Shown here in pieces: positions 26,642-34,362 of a DNA stretch of 64,000 nucleotides. Made by a program: the position numbers and the translations under genes. How positions within the stretch are numbered: position 1 is the first letter of the stretch; the number at the start of each line of letters is the position of its first letter. The stretch spans positions 62,001-126,000 of the forward strand of contig CALGNK010000011.1 of assembly GCA_937958695.1 (NCBI GenBank), written 5' to 3'. The stretch comes from an uncultured bacterium (GTDB taxonomy: Bacteria > DUMJ01). A model generated the notes under the pieces. That model saw nothing but the letters and a program-made list of their open reading frames with translations. It had not been told where the DNA came from and made no database searches.

Positions 26642-27315
26642 TCTTCTTCTGTTAATCCCTCTCTTTCTAAAACTTGTCTTAAGTTCAGTAAATCAAGGGT
26701 AAGTTTACCCTGTTTTAACTCCTCAATGACTCTTCTCTCAAACCTTTCTCTATCCTCTGCCCTCTTTATAACCTCTTTCACGTCTTCTTTTTTTACAACT
26801 ACAACGCCATCAGCGTCTCCTAAGACTACATCCCCAGGATTTACTATAACTCCTCCACAGGTAATAGGATGATTTATATAACCAATTAATTTCTTTGTAG
26901 TTGCCTTTATAGACACAGACCTACAAAAAACTGGAAAACCCAAAGCTTTTATAGCCTGAGTATCTCTAATTCCACCATCTATTACTAGCCCCTTTATACC
27001 TCTCTCCATCGCTGCTACAGTAGCTATTTCCCCCCAAGCTCCAGCCTCCCCATAATCTCCAATATTTACCACTAGGATATCCCCTGGCTGAGCTACAGAT
27101 ATAGCCTTATGAATCATTAGGTTATCTCCAGCTCGAGATAAAACTGTAACTGCAGGACCGCATAGCTTCATACTTTCATCTATAGGCTTTATATAAGAAA
27201 ACATTGCCCCATTCTGACCATTTGCCTCATAAACTGTAGCAGAGGAAAACTGAGATAATCTTTCGATTAACTCTTTACTAACCCTTTCGATCTTTTTTAT
27301 TACGTTCGGCTTCAT
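26638..27315 (-). CDS. RraA-family aldolase/decarboxylase-like protein A
   Basis: The 225-residue protein matches the RraA/HMG-aldolase family: LCGPAVTVLSRAGDN, GDILVVNIGDYGEAGAWGEI, GLVIDGGIRDTQAIKALGFPVFCRS and NPGDVVLGDADGVVVV. GxIRD and GDxDG supply the substrate Arg and the metal Asp. Some members cleave 4-hydroxy-4-methyl-2-oxoglutarate or decarboxylate oxaloacetate; others inhibit RNase E. In this catabolic operon an aldolase role is more likely. A second member lies at 27999. It overlaps the Ldh2 gene and the GntR gene by 4 bp each. Confidence 0.88.
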   Translation of the reverse strand: MKPNVIKKIERVSKELIERLSQFSSATVYEANGQNGAMFSYIKPIDESMKLCGPAVTVLSRAGDNLMIHKAISVAQPGDILVVNIGDYGEAGAWGEIATVAAMERGIKGLVIDGGIRDTQAIKALGFPVFCRSVSIKATTKKLIGYINHPITCGGVIVNPGDVVLGDADGVVVVKKEDVKEVIKRAEDRERFERRVIEELKQGKLTLDLLNLRQVLEREGLTEEE

Positions 27316-27998
27316 TTTAATTCTCCTCTATAAAATTTTAGAACATCTTCTTTTGCATTCTTTATATGCGTTCTCATAGCCAATTCACTTTTTTCAGAAT
27401 CCCTCTCCTTTATTGCATTAAGAATCTCTATATGCTCTGATAAGGATTTTAGAGGCCTTCCTGGTATATGAGAAGAACGAAATTTAAGGAGTTGTATCTG
27501 ATTTTTTATAATCTCTAAGTGACTTATAAGCCTGTTATTTTTACTACTATGATGTATGAGATTATGGAATATCTCATCATATTTTATACAGCTGTTATAA
27601 TCTTTATCCTCTACAGCGGTTCTATAATTATTAAGAGCCTTTTCTAATTCTTTAATAAATGAACTATTAGCATTCTTCGCTGAGTATCTTGCAGCTACTC
27701 CTTCTAAAACTTCCCTTAAAACATAAATCTCTTCTATATCATCCACCTCAAGGCTTACTACATAAGCACCTTTCCTCGGAATTATCTTTACAAGTCCATC
27801 TTTTTCTAAAGCAGTTAAGGCTGTCCTTACAGGAGTTCTACTTACATTGAGCTGCTTAGAAATTTCTTCTTCTACTATCTTAGAATTAGGGGGAAGCTTC
27901 TGCTGAAAGATCATAGACTTTATCTCTTCATATACCAATGTATCTAGATTTTTATACTCCACTCTTATTTCTGCCATAAGCTTCCCCCTAGATATCAC
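27312..27998 (-). CDS. GntR-family transcription regulator with FCD domain
   Basis: The 228-residue protein has an N-terminal winged helix (LVYEEIKSMIFQQKLPPNSKI, EISKQLNVSRTPVRTALTALEKDGLV) and a helical FCD ligand-binding domain. Residues such as the Asp in CIKYDEIFHNLIHHSSKNNRL and a late His (MRTHI) are typical of the metal or acid site. FCD regulators usually repress operons for organic acids and release DNA when the acid binds. The palindrome at 32013-32030, over the operon's own promoter, is the likely operator. The gene lies between two RraA-like genes, with a 4-bp overlap on one side. Confidence 0.92.
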   Translation of the reverse strand: MISRGKLMAEIRVEYKNLDTLVYEEIKSMIFQQKLPPNSKIVEEEISKQLNVSRTPVRTALTALEKDGLVKIIPRKGAYVVSLEVDDIEEIYVLREVLEGVAARYSAKNANSSFIKELEKALNNYRTAVEDKDYNSCIKYDEIFHNLIHHSSKNNRLISHLEIIKNQIQLLKFRSSHIPGRPLKSLSEHIEILNAIKERDSEKSELAMRTHIKNAKEDVLKFYRGELK

Positions 27999-28691
27999 CT
28001 ATAGTACAGTCTCATCTAAAGGTAATCCAGCTTGCTCATAAAGTCTTCTACGACCAACCTTATCTTCCTCTAATATCTTTAATGCTATATCTGCCACCTT
28101 TAAAGCATACTCCTGTGGTACTACAACAACTCCATCTCCATCTCCTACTATTACATCACCAGGTCTTACTAAGACTCCACCACAATTTATAGGTTTATTC
28201 ATAGACTCAAACTCCATCCTAGCCTGCACCATAGTTCTGGATATATACCTGCAAAACACAGGTACTCTCTCCTTTATAACTTCATCGGTATCTCTACATC
28301 CACCGTCAGTTACTAATGCCCTGGCTCCTTTATTAAAATATGCCAGAGAATTGTTTGAACCCAATAAACCCACATCCAAGTCATGGGCATCTATCACTAT
28401 TATATCCCCAGGCTCAATAATCTCTCCAAAAGGATAGGTACATACATTTGCATACCAATCCTCAACAAACTTATTATACTCCTCTGGGCTCATTGTTGGA
28501 ACTATCCTGTTCGTCGGGACATACCTTACTGTCTTTGCTATGCCGCATACCTTTACTGGTCTAAATAATGGTCTTATATCTCTTGACATTAAACCAATAT
28601 TCCTCAGCATGAGCCAATCCATAGCATCACACACATCCGCTACTCTTAATGGAGCAAATTTTTCTAAAATCTTTTCTCTATCAATCGCCAT
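27999..28691 (-). CDS. RraA-family aldolase/decarboxylase-like protein B
   Basis: The 230-residue protein is a second, more distant RraA-family member: RVADVCDAMDWLMLRN, VCGIAKTVRYVP, GDIIVIDAHDLDVGLLGSNN, ALVTDGGCRDTDEVIKERVPVF and RPGDVIVGDGDGVVVVP. The usual GG-x-RD motif reads GGCRDTD, and the metal Asp motif GDGDG is intact. AAAGGAGG lies just before the ATG at 28691. The gene follows the sugar-binding-protein gene after a strong hairpin (28724-28744) and abuts the GntR gene. Having two paralogues in one operon suggests two lyase steps or a hetero-oligomer. Confidence 0.87.
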   Translation of the reverse strand: MAIDREKILEKFAPLRVADVCDAMDWLMLRNIGLMSRDIRPLFRPVKVCGIAKTVRYVPTNRIVPTMSPEEYNKFVEDWYANVCTYPFGEIIEPGDIIVIDAHDLDVGLLGSNNSLAYFNKGARALVTDGGCRDTDEVIKERVPVFCRYISRTMVQARMEFESMNKPINCGGVLVRPGDVIVGDGDGVVVVPQEYALKVADIALKILEEDKVGRRRLYEQAGLPLDETVL

Positions 28692-28723
28692 AGTCGTTGC
28701 CTCCTTTAAGATTTATATTAATC

Positions 28724-28750
28724 CCCCCGAGTAAAACTCGGGGGATTTTT
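28724..28750. terminator. Hairpin between sugar-binding-protein gene and rraA-like gene
   Basis: CCCCCGAG and CTCGGGGG form a perfect 8-bp stem with a TAAAA loop (28724-28744). ATTTTT follows on the plus strand, so it has intrinsic-terminator form for plus-strand transcripts. Read on the minus strand, in which the flanking genes lie, no T-run follows. There it more likely protects or partly attenuates the mRNA after the binding-protein gene. Confidence 0.6.
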
Positions 28751-28752
28751 AA

Positions 28753-30090
28753 CTACTTATAAAACTTCTTGAGAACCTCTAAAATCTTTGGTTTTGCAGC
28801 TTTTGCTGCCTCAGCAGCAGTTCTCTTTCCAAGATATACTGGATCAAATTCTGTTCTTAGTATAGTATTTATCTCAGCAGCACCTGCAGGGATCCTAGCA
28901 TAACCTAGATGTACTCCAGTCTTAGTTGGATTTATTACCGCATCTACCCAAACCCTCTTCCAGTTCTCTTCAATGTATATACCTCTCTCTACTTGAAGTT
29001 CGAACCTCTTAGCCCAAAGATCCATCCTGTGAGTACCCCATCTGTAATGCTCTGCTACCTTCTCTGCTACTTCTTTAGAAAGGGCATATTTTATAAATTT
29101 CCAGGCAGCGTCTGGAGCCTTGCTTCCACTCGGAATAGCAAAACCAGTAGCACCAAGTGCATACCATACACCGCCTTTACCCTTTGGTAAGAATTCTACA
29201 CCATATCTTTTAACTGGCCTTTTCTCGTATCTTATCCAGTATCCTTCAGCTGCATGTGGGAAACAAGACATTGCAGTTTTACCTATTCTAAAAGGAGGGC
29301 CTAGTCCTGCTATCTGGTCAGAGGTTGGAGCTACTTTATATTTATTGATACAATCCGCCATAAACTGAATCGCTTCTATAGTCTCAGGCTTATCTATAAA
29401 GACTGATTTATAATCATCACTGTAGGTATCACCACCGAAGGACTTAATCATAGCCCAACCCATTTCATGGTGCCACCAAGAAGCGGGCTCACCACCAAAC
29501 ATTAAATCTGTAGTACCCCACTGATCTATAACTCCATCTCCGTTAAAATCTTTAGTAAGCTTTTGTGCTGCAGTAAGGAAATCCTTCCAAGTCCAACCCT
29601 GCCAAGGATACTTAACCCCAGCCTGATCAAACATATCCATGTTGTACCAGACAGCTATTCCACCGTGATCTTTAGGTAATACGTATTGTTTACCATCATG
29701 CTGAAATATTCTCTTTAAGACCGCAGGAATTTGGGCTAAATCTGAAGCGAATGCCTTATCTCTTCTAATATAGTCGTCTAGAGGTCTTAATGCACCTTGA
29801 GCTGCATAATCCTTGAATCTAGAATAATGCATCCAAACCATATCAGGATGCTGACCACCGGCAAACATTGTAGCAATTTTAGGCCAATAGTCTCCCCATG
29901 GCTCTATACTGAGTTTTACCTCTATATCAGGATTTCTTTTCTCAAATTCTGCTATAAGACCCTTCCATAAATCTAACTCTGGTCCTGGAGTCATTGGTGC
30001 AAACCAGTTTAGTACCGTCTTTGCAAAACTAATTCCGGATAGAGAAAATGCTAATAATAAGCATATAAAACTAACCAACAATCTCTTCAT
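28753..30090 (-). CDS. Sugar ABC transporter substrate-binding protein (family 1)
   Basis: The 445-residue protein has a signal peptide (MKRLLVSFICLLLAFSLSG, cleavage near SFA). Its mature sequence is typical of MalE-like family 1 binding proteins: LIAEFEKRNPDIEVKLSIEPWGDYWPKI, FAGGQHPDMVWMHYSRF, RPLDDYI, AVWYNMDMFDQAGVKYPW and ATGFAIPSGSKAPDAAWKFIKY. It captures a carbohydrate outside the membrane and delivers it to the permeases encoded upstream at 30203 and 31071. Aromatic-rich stretches (WQGWTWKDF, EPASWWHHEMGWAM) fit sugar stacking. AGGAGG precedes the ATG. A 112-bp gap separates it from the MalG-type permease gene. No ATPase gene is present. Confidence 0.93.
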   Translation of the reverse strand: MKRLLVSFICLLLAFSLSGISFAKTVLNWFAPMTPGPELDLWKGLIAEFEKRNPDIEVKLSIEPWGDYWPKIATMFAGGQHPDMVWMHYSRFKDYAAQGALRPLDDYIRRDKAFASDLAQIPAVLKRIFQHDGKQYVLPKDHGGIAVWYNMDMFDQAGVKYPWQGWTWKDFLTAAQKLTKDFNGDGVIDQWGTTDLMFGGEPASWWHHEMGWAMIKSFGGDTYSDDYKSVFIDKPETIEAIQFMADCINKYKVAPTSDQIAGLGPPFRIGKTAMSCFPHAAEGYWIRYEKRPVKRYGVEFLPKGKGGVWYALGATGFAIPSGSKAPDAAWKFIKYALSKEVAEKVAEHYRWGTHRMDLWAKRFELQVERGIYIEENWKRVWVDAVINPTKTGVHLGYARIPAGAAEINTILRTEFDPVYLGKRTAAEAAKAAKPKILEVLKKFYK

Positions 30091-30202
30091 AAACTTTTCA
30101 CCCTCCTAAATCTCATTTATAACTTATTCCCCTTAAGATACCTCATCAAGATTAAAGGTAACTATAAAGATAAAACAAAAGATTTCTATCCCTTAAAAGC
30201 TC

Positions 30203-31066
30203 TCACCTCCCAGCTAATCCACTCATCACTACACCTCTTATAAAGTATTTCTGAGCTACAAAAAAGGCTACAAGTATAGGAATTGTAGTTGCTACAGATG
30301 CTGCCATTAGGTAGTTCCAATCTGATCTCTCAGTCATACTAGTTAGAAATGTCCTAAGTCCTATGGCTATAGTACGCTTCTCCATAGAATGGAGATATAC
30401 TAATGGTCCCATAAAATCATTCCAGTGATTTACAAAATTAAAGATAAGCATAGTTATAACTACAGGTTGAGAAAGAGGCATAATGATTCTACTGTATATA
30501 TACCATTCATTTGCCCCGTCTATCTTAGCTGCATCATCATAATCTAAAGGGAGGGTCATAAAAAATTGCCTGCATAGAAATATGAAGAATGCTCCTCCTC
30601 CAAACCAAGATGGAACAATGAGAGGATACAATGTATCAACCCAACCTAGCCATCTAAAAAGTATAAATGTGGGAACGAGGGTAACTACATATGGTAACAT
30701 CATTGTAGATAGACAGAGCATAAAAAGGAAATTTTTTCCAGGGAATTGTAGCCTGGCAAAGGCATAACCGGCAAGTGAAGCAGTTAAGACACTTCCTATT
30801 GTAGCTAAGATAGTTATTATCAATGTATTTTTTAGAAAGGTAGCAAACGGAAGTAAAGTAAGGGCTATTCTGTAGTTTTCCCATACAAATGGTTCTGGAA
30901 TCCATTTAGGAGGATAGGTAAATTCTTGGCCAGCAGGCTTAAGAGAGGTACTGATTGCCCAGAAAAAAGGAATTATAAGAAGTATACCAAAAGATGTTAT
31001 AACTACATAAGCTATAGTTTTCCAAACGATCTCTCTAGTCTTTATACTTTCTTTTTTGTTCATCAT
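30203..31066 (-). CDS. Sugar ABC transporter permease, MalG-type
   Basis: The 287-residue protein has six predicted membrane helices and the conserved cytoplasmic loop for ATPase contact (DYDDAAKIDGANEWYIYSRIIMPLSQP), matching the EAA-x3-G motif of MalG-type permeases. The N-terminal cytoplasmic stretch (MNKKESIKTREIVWK) leads into the first helix. It pairs with the MalF-type permease gene 4 bp upstream and with the binding protein encoded downstream. The chain ends in GLAGR, typical of MalG relatives. The ATPase is probably supplied from elsewhere, as with shared MsmK-like ATPases. Confidence 0.93.
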   Translation of the reverse strand: MMNKKESIKTREIVWKTIAYVVITSFGILLIIPFFWAISTSLKPAGQEFTYPPKWIPEPFVWENYRIALTLLPFATFLKNTLIITILATIGSVLTASLAGYAFARLQFPGKNFLFMLCLSTMMLPYVVTLVPTFILFRWLGWVDTLYPLIVPSWFGGGAFFIFLCRQFFMTLPLDYDDAAKIDGANEWYIYSRIIMPLSQPVVITMLIFNFVNHWNDFMGPLVYLHSMEKRTIAIGLRTFLTSMTERSDWNYLMAASVATTIPILVAFFVAQKYFIRGVVMSGLAGR

Positions 31067-31070
31067 AAAA

Positions 31071-31979
31071 TCACCCTCTCAATTCTCCTTCATAGAATAC
31101 CCAGTATTTAGAACCTCTAAATTGAAGTATAGTAAGAACTAGTACAAACATAAACAGTGCCCAAGCAAGAGAAGATGCATACCCCATTCTAAAGAATTCA
31201 AAGCCATTCTGATATAGATACAAAACCATAAATAAAGTACTATTTGCTGGTCCACCTCTTGTCATAACATATGCCTGAGTAAATACTTGAAAAGAAGAGA
31301 TAACCTGCATTATAGTAACAAAAAATATAGATGGAGAAAGCATAGGAAGGGTTATATGCCAAAACTTATGCCAAAGCCCAGCACCATCAAGTTCTGCTGC
31401 CTCATAGAGCTGTTCTGGAATCCCCTGTAAACCAGCGAGTAATATAATCATCATTCCCCCTATACCCCAAAGGCTCATAAGTATTAGAGATGGCTTAGAC
31501 AAAGCAGGATCGTAAATCCATCTTATTCGAGAATGGATTCCTATATATCCTAAAAGTGCATTAGCAAGTCCGAAATCGGGATTAAAAATCCACAACCACA
31601 TAATACTGCTAGCCACCGCAGGTGTAATAGAAGGGATATAATAGATGGTTCTATAAACTGATATCCCTCTTAACTTTAGATTCATAGCAAGGGCTACGCA
31701 AAGGGCAGCAATTACTCTTAAAGGGACACCAATCACTGTATAATAGATCGTATTATAGAGAGAAACCCAGAACAAATTGTCTTTAAACATAAATCTATAA
31801 TTTTCAAATCCTATCCACCTTGGAGCCTGAAGAAGAGACCATTCCATAAAACTTATCACTATTGACGCAATCATTGGGCCTGCAGTAAAGGCTATAAAAC
31901 CTATAATCCACGGTGCCAACATTATATAGGCATTTATAGCCTCTCTCCGTTTATATCCTGGTAATTTACTCATATCCAA
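31071..31979 (-). CDS. Sugar ABC transporter permease, MalF-type
   Basis: The 302-residue membrane protein has about six helices, starting with YIMLAPWIIGFIAFTAGPMIASIVISF. It has the ATPase-coupling loop EQLYEAAELDGAGLWHKFWHITLPMLSP, which matches the EAA loop of MalF/UgpA-type permeases. It is the first gene of the long minus-strand operon. Its promoter and the palindromic operator lie at 32013-32053, just upstream. With the MalG-type permease it forms the channel for the family 1 binding protein encoded at 28753. Confidence 0.93.
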   Translation of the reverse strand: MDMSKLPGYKRREAINAYIMLAPWIIGFIAFTAGPMIASIVISFMEWSLLQAPRWIGFENYRFMFKDNLFWVSLYNTIYYTVIGVPLRVIAALCVALAMNLKLRGISVYRTIYYIPSITPAVASSIMWLWIFNPDFGLANALLGYIGIHSRIRWIYDPALSKPSLILMSLWGIGGMMIILLAGLQGIPEQLYEAAELDGAGLWHKFWHITLPMLSPSIFFVTIMQVISSFQVFTQAYVMTRGGPANSTLFMVLYLYQNGFEFFRMGYASSLAWALFMFVLVLTILQFRGSKYWVFYEGELRG

Positions 31980-32012
31980 ATCTCCCTTCTTGCATTTTTG
32001 TATAAAGTATTG

Positions 32013-32030
32013 TATTTTGTATACAAAATA
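32013..32030. promoter_or_regulatory. Candidate GntR/FCD operator
   Basis: TATTTTGTATACAAAATA is a perfect 18-bp palindrome with the core TTGTATACAA, close to the TnGT/ACnA half-sites used by FCD-type GntR regulators. It covers the -10 element and likely start point of the minus-strand operon, an ideal place for repression. The GntR gene at 27312 lies in the same operon. Binding is inferred. Confidence 0.65.
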
Positions 32031-32053
32031 ATAAAATATAACTTGTCTGTCAA
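32025..32053 (-). promoter_or_regulatory. Promoter of the minus-strand catabolic operon
   Basis: On the minus strand TTGACA (32053-32048) and TATTTT (32030-32025) are separated by 17 bp, giving a start near 32018 and a leader of about 40 bases before the MalF-type permease gene. The -10 lies inside the palindromic operator. Confidence 0.6.
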
Positions 32054-32095
32054 GTTAAACGTGTTATTACAATACATAGTTACCAGGAGGAGGAT

Positions 32096-32515
32096 ATGGA
32101 AAGAGAAATACTGAGCTGTGCTTTCGGAGAAGAATCATACTTCGAAAGAATTAAAGATAGTAAGGATCCAGCAAGAATAAGATTAAAGATCATAGAATAT
32201 CTAACGACGTGTAAATCTGTATCAGAAACTGCTAGAAAATTCAGAGTCTCTAGACAGATAGTAAGAAAATGGGAAAAAAGATATAGAGAAGAAGGGATGG
32301 AAGGTTTGAAAGATAGGCCTAAAATCCCAAAAAAGAGAAGGACTATACTTACAGATGAAATAACAGAACTCATACTAAAACTTAGACATGAGTATGGTTA
32401 TGGACCAAGAAGGATAAAAAGAGCCTTACAGGAGCTTTATAACATAAAAATCTCTGAGAATCCTATATATAATGTATTAAAGTCTAACAAAATACAAAAT
32501 GGTAACCATCTATAG
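32096..32515 (+). pseudogene. N-terminal part of an IS481-like transposase (catalytic domain missing)
   Basis: The 139-residue product has two helix-turn-helix units. The first is KSVSETARKFRVSRQIVRKWEKRYREEGMEGL, followed by the basic linker KDRPKIPKKRRTI. The second is a winged segment, LRHEYGYGPRRIKRALQELY, typical of IS481/IS3-type transposases just before the DDE integrase core. The chain stops at KSNKIQNGNHL and no DDE domain follows in any frame. It could be a free-standing DNA-binding protein, but the decayed genes beside it favour a truncated element. AGGAGG precedes the ATG, so it may still be translated. Confidence 0.65.
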
Positions 32516-32523
32516 TAGTAACT

Positions 32524-32661
32524 CTAAACTATACCTTCTAGCTTTGACTTTACAAATTCTAATATCTTTTGAGCCATAGATATAGCCATTTGTGCATCAT
32601 CTATTCCCTTAAAATAAAGAAACGCTTTTAATGCCTTCTCGGCACTCTGCTGTGATAAAAA
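32524..32661 (-). pseudogene. Remnant of a HEPN-domain gene
   Basis: The minus strand reads FLSQQSAEKALKAFLYFKG and then, at once, DDAQMAISMAQKILEFVKSKL with a stop at 32524-32526. The first stretch is the conserved second helix and the other is the C-terminal helix of HEPN proteins like the one at 56912 (FMSEQTAQMALKAFIIYHK, then KEAVGFARKIVEIVSKKLE). The middle, with the Rx4H active site, is deleted, and a TAA lies just upstream. No start codon remains, so it is dead. Confidence 0.75.
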
Positions 32662-32678
32662 ACTTTAGGATTTCTTCT

Positions 32679-32909
32679 CTAGGCTTTACGGCTACATATA
32701 TCTTCTAACCGATCTAGAAAACGTTTCTCAGTCTTCCTAATCACTACAATGTCTATATCGCTTGTAGAGGAAATATTATTACTTGCAAGAGAGCCAAAAA
32801 GGATAATCTTTTCTATATCAAGAGTCTTTAGAATACTTAAAATTCTCTTGAGTTCTGCCTCAAGTTTTTCTCTTCTCTTTTCTTTATTCAGAAAGGCACA
32901 ATTTGTCAT
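32679..32909 (-). pseudogene. Truncated MNT-type nucleotidyltransferase (antitoxin remnant)
   Basis: The 76-residue product keeps the nucleotidyltransferase start: LDIEKIILFGSLASNNISSTSDIDIVVIRKTEKRFLDRL with the GS and DxD metal motif. It ends at SRKA, before the second half that holds the third acidic residue in the intact copy at 57315 (VDVFVYTPEEF). The HEPN remnant follows after 17 bp. Together they are the scar of a HEPN-MNT module that lost the end of MNT and most of HEPN. The SD is weak, with GCAGG abutting the ATG. Confidence 0.75.
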
Positions 32910-32936
32910 CCTGCTTTTATTATGACAAACTACTCT

Positions 32937-33080
32937 CTACATAGAGATAATCCCCTTGTAATTTGATTCATTATAGTGTGGATTTCTCTTAGGTAGATAA
33001 ATCCTATCTCCATCGAACGGTTCATCCTGAGTATAGATATACATCTTCTCAGTATCCCATAAGACAATCTCATCTCTAGG
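32937..33080 (-). pseudogene. Unidentified gene fragment
   Basis: An open stretch of 48 codons reads RDEIVLWDTEKMYIYTQ and then DEPFDGDRIYLPKRNPHY, before stopping at 32937. It looks protein-like, with aromatic and charged residues in natural order, but has a stop immediately upstream and no start or SD. I do not recognise the family. It lies in the decayed stretch between the HEPN-MNT scar and the beta-propeller gene. Confidence 0.35.
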
Positions 33081-33111
33081 TCAGATAAAATGCAACCGTA
33101 TTACAAATATC

Positions 33112-34266
33112 CTACTTATCTTCTAAAAGGTTTCCTTCGGCATCAACCTTCAATACATAAAGGTCTGATTCTCCCTTACCAAAAGATAAAGTCTGTCCTA
33201 TTATGATATATCCATCGTCTGAGGTTAACTGGATTGAAATACCTAGGTCATCATCACTTCCCCCATAAGTCTTTTCCCAAAGTAGATTCCCAGAAATATC
33301 CAATTTAAACAAATACACATCTGTATTAGCCTCTAATGTATAAATACTTCCTACTACAATATAATTCTTATCTATAGTTTCTCTCACAGAAGAGGCTATC
33401 CCTCCCCCGCCAAATGTTCCATCCCATATTAAGTCCCATCTATCATTGAGCTTCGCTATATAAGGGGAATTTTCACCTAAAATGCCTTTATAGCCAGCAA
33501 TTATATATCCATCGTCGGATGTTTTATCTATAGATATAGGGAAAATACTAGTCTCAATATCTATAACCTTTTCCCATACAATATTCCCATCCTTATCAAG
33601 GCACACTAGATAGATATCTCTACTTTCCTCTTGCCCTCTGTAAGCCAATATAACAAACTTATCCTCATCAACTAAAATTACTGCCCTTCCTATCTCTTCC
33701 TCTTCATTGCCTATAGTCTTTTCCCAAACAAGTTCTCCATCTTTATTGAGTTTTAATACATATATATTGAAATCTTCAGAAAACGATTTAGTTCCTCCAC
33801 ATATAATATACCCTCCATCTGGGGCTTCTTGAACAGAAAAAGCCTGATCACAACCTTTTCTCTCTATTCTCTTTTCCCAAATCAGATCACCTGAATCATC
33901 TATTTTTAGTATATAGACATCTTCTTCTACAGTCTCTCCTCCATAAAAGGTATTTCCAACGATTACAAAATTCCCATCTAAGGTCCTTACAATGTCTTCA
34001 CTATAATCATACTCATCCCCACCAAAATTCTTTTCCCATAAGACATTTCCATTTTCATCAATTTTTAATATATAGATATCACCCTCTGAACCAAAAGACC
34101 TTGTTTCACCACCAATGAGATAACATTGGTCTAAGGTCTTCTCCACAAAAATTCCCATATCCCAACCACTGCCCCCAAAGGTCTTCTCCCAAGTCACCTG
34201 AGCAAAGCCGATGGAAGGAAGAATAAAGCATAATAATAAAGCAACCCAAAAACCTTTGTGATACAT
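33112..34266 (-). CDS. Secreted beta-propeller repeat protein
   Basis: The 384-residue protein has a signal peptide (cleavage near GFAQ), followed by about seven repeats of roughly 50 residues. Each contains DIYILKIDENGNVLWEK, a GG-x-x-x-D turn and DGGYIIxGxT, a pattern of bladed propellers also seen in 'delta-60' type repeat proteins. Acidic DxDxxG-like loops suggest calcium binding. No catalytic motif is seen; it may bind ligands at the cell surface. AGGTGTGG lies before the ATG. It is separated from the pduX gene downstream by 96 bp and from gene debris on the other side. Confidence 0.8.
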   Translation of the reverse strand: MYHKGFWVALLLCFILPSIGFAQVTWEKTFGGSGWDMGIFVEKTLDQCYLIGGETRSFGSEGDIYILKIDENGNVLWEKNFGGDEYDYSEDIVRTLDGNFVIVGNTFYGGETVEEDVYILKIDDSGDLIWEKRIERKGCDQAFSVQEAPDGGYIICGGTKSFSEDFNIYVLKLNKDGELVWEKTIGNEEEEIGRAVILVDEDKFVILAYRGQEESRDIYLVCLDKDGNIVWEKVIDIETSIFPISIDKTSDDGYIIAGYKGILGENSPYIAKLNDRWDLIWDGTFGGGGIASSVRETIDKNYIVVGSIYTLEANTDVYLFKLDISGNLLWEKTYGGSDDDLGISIQLTSDDGYIIIGQTLSFGKGESDLYVLKVDAEGNLLEDK

Positions 34267-34362
34267 ACCACACCTCCAAAAATAATAAAAAATAATTAAC
34301 TCTTTACTATAAATATACCATATTTTAAATCTTTTAATATATTATTACCCGATTTACAATTA

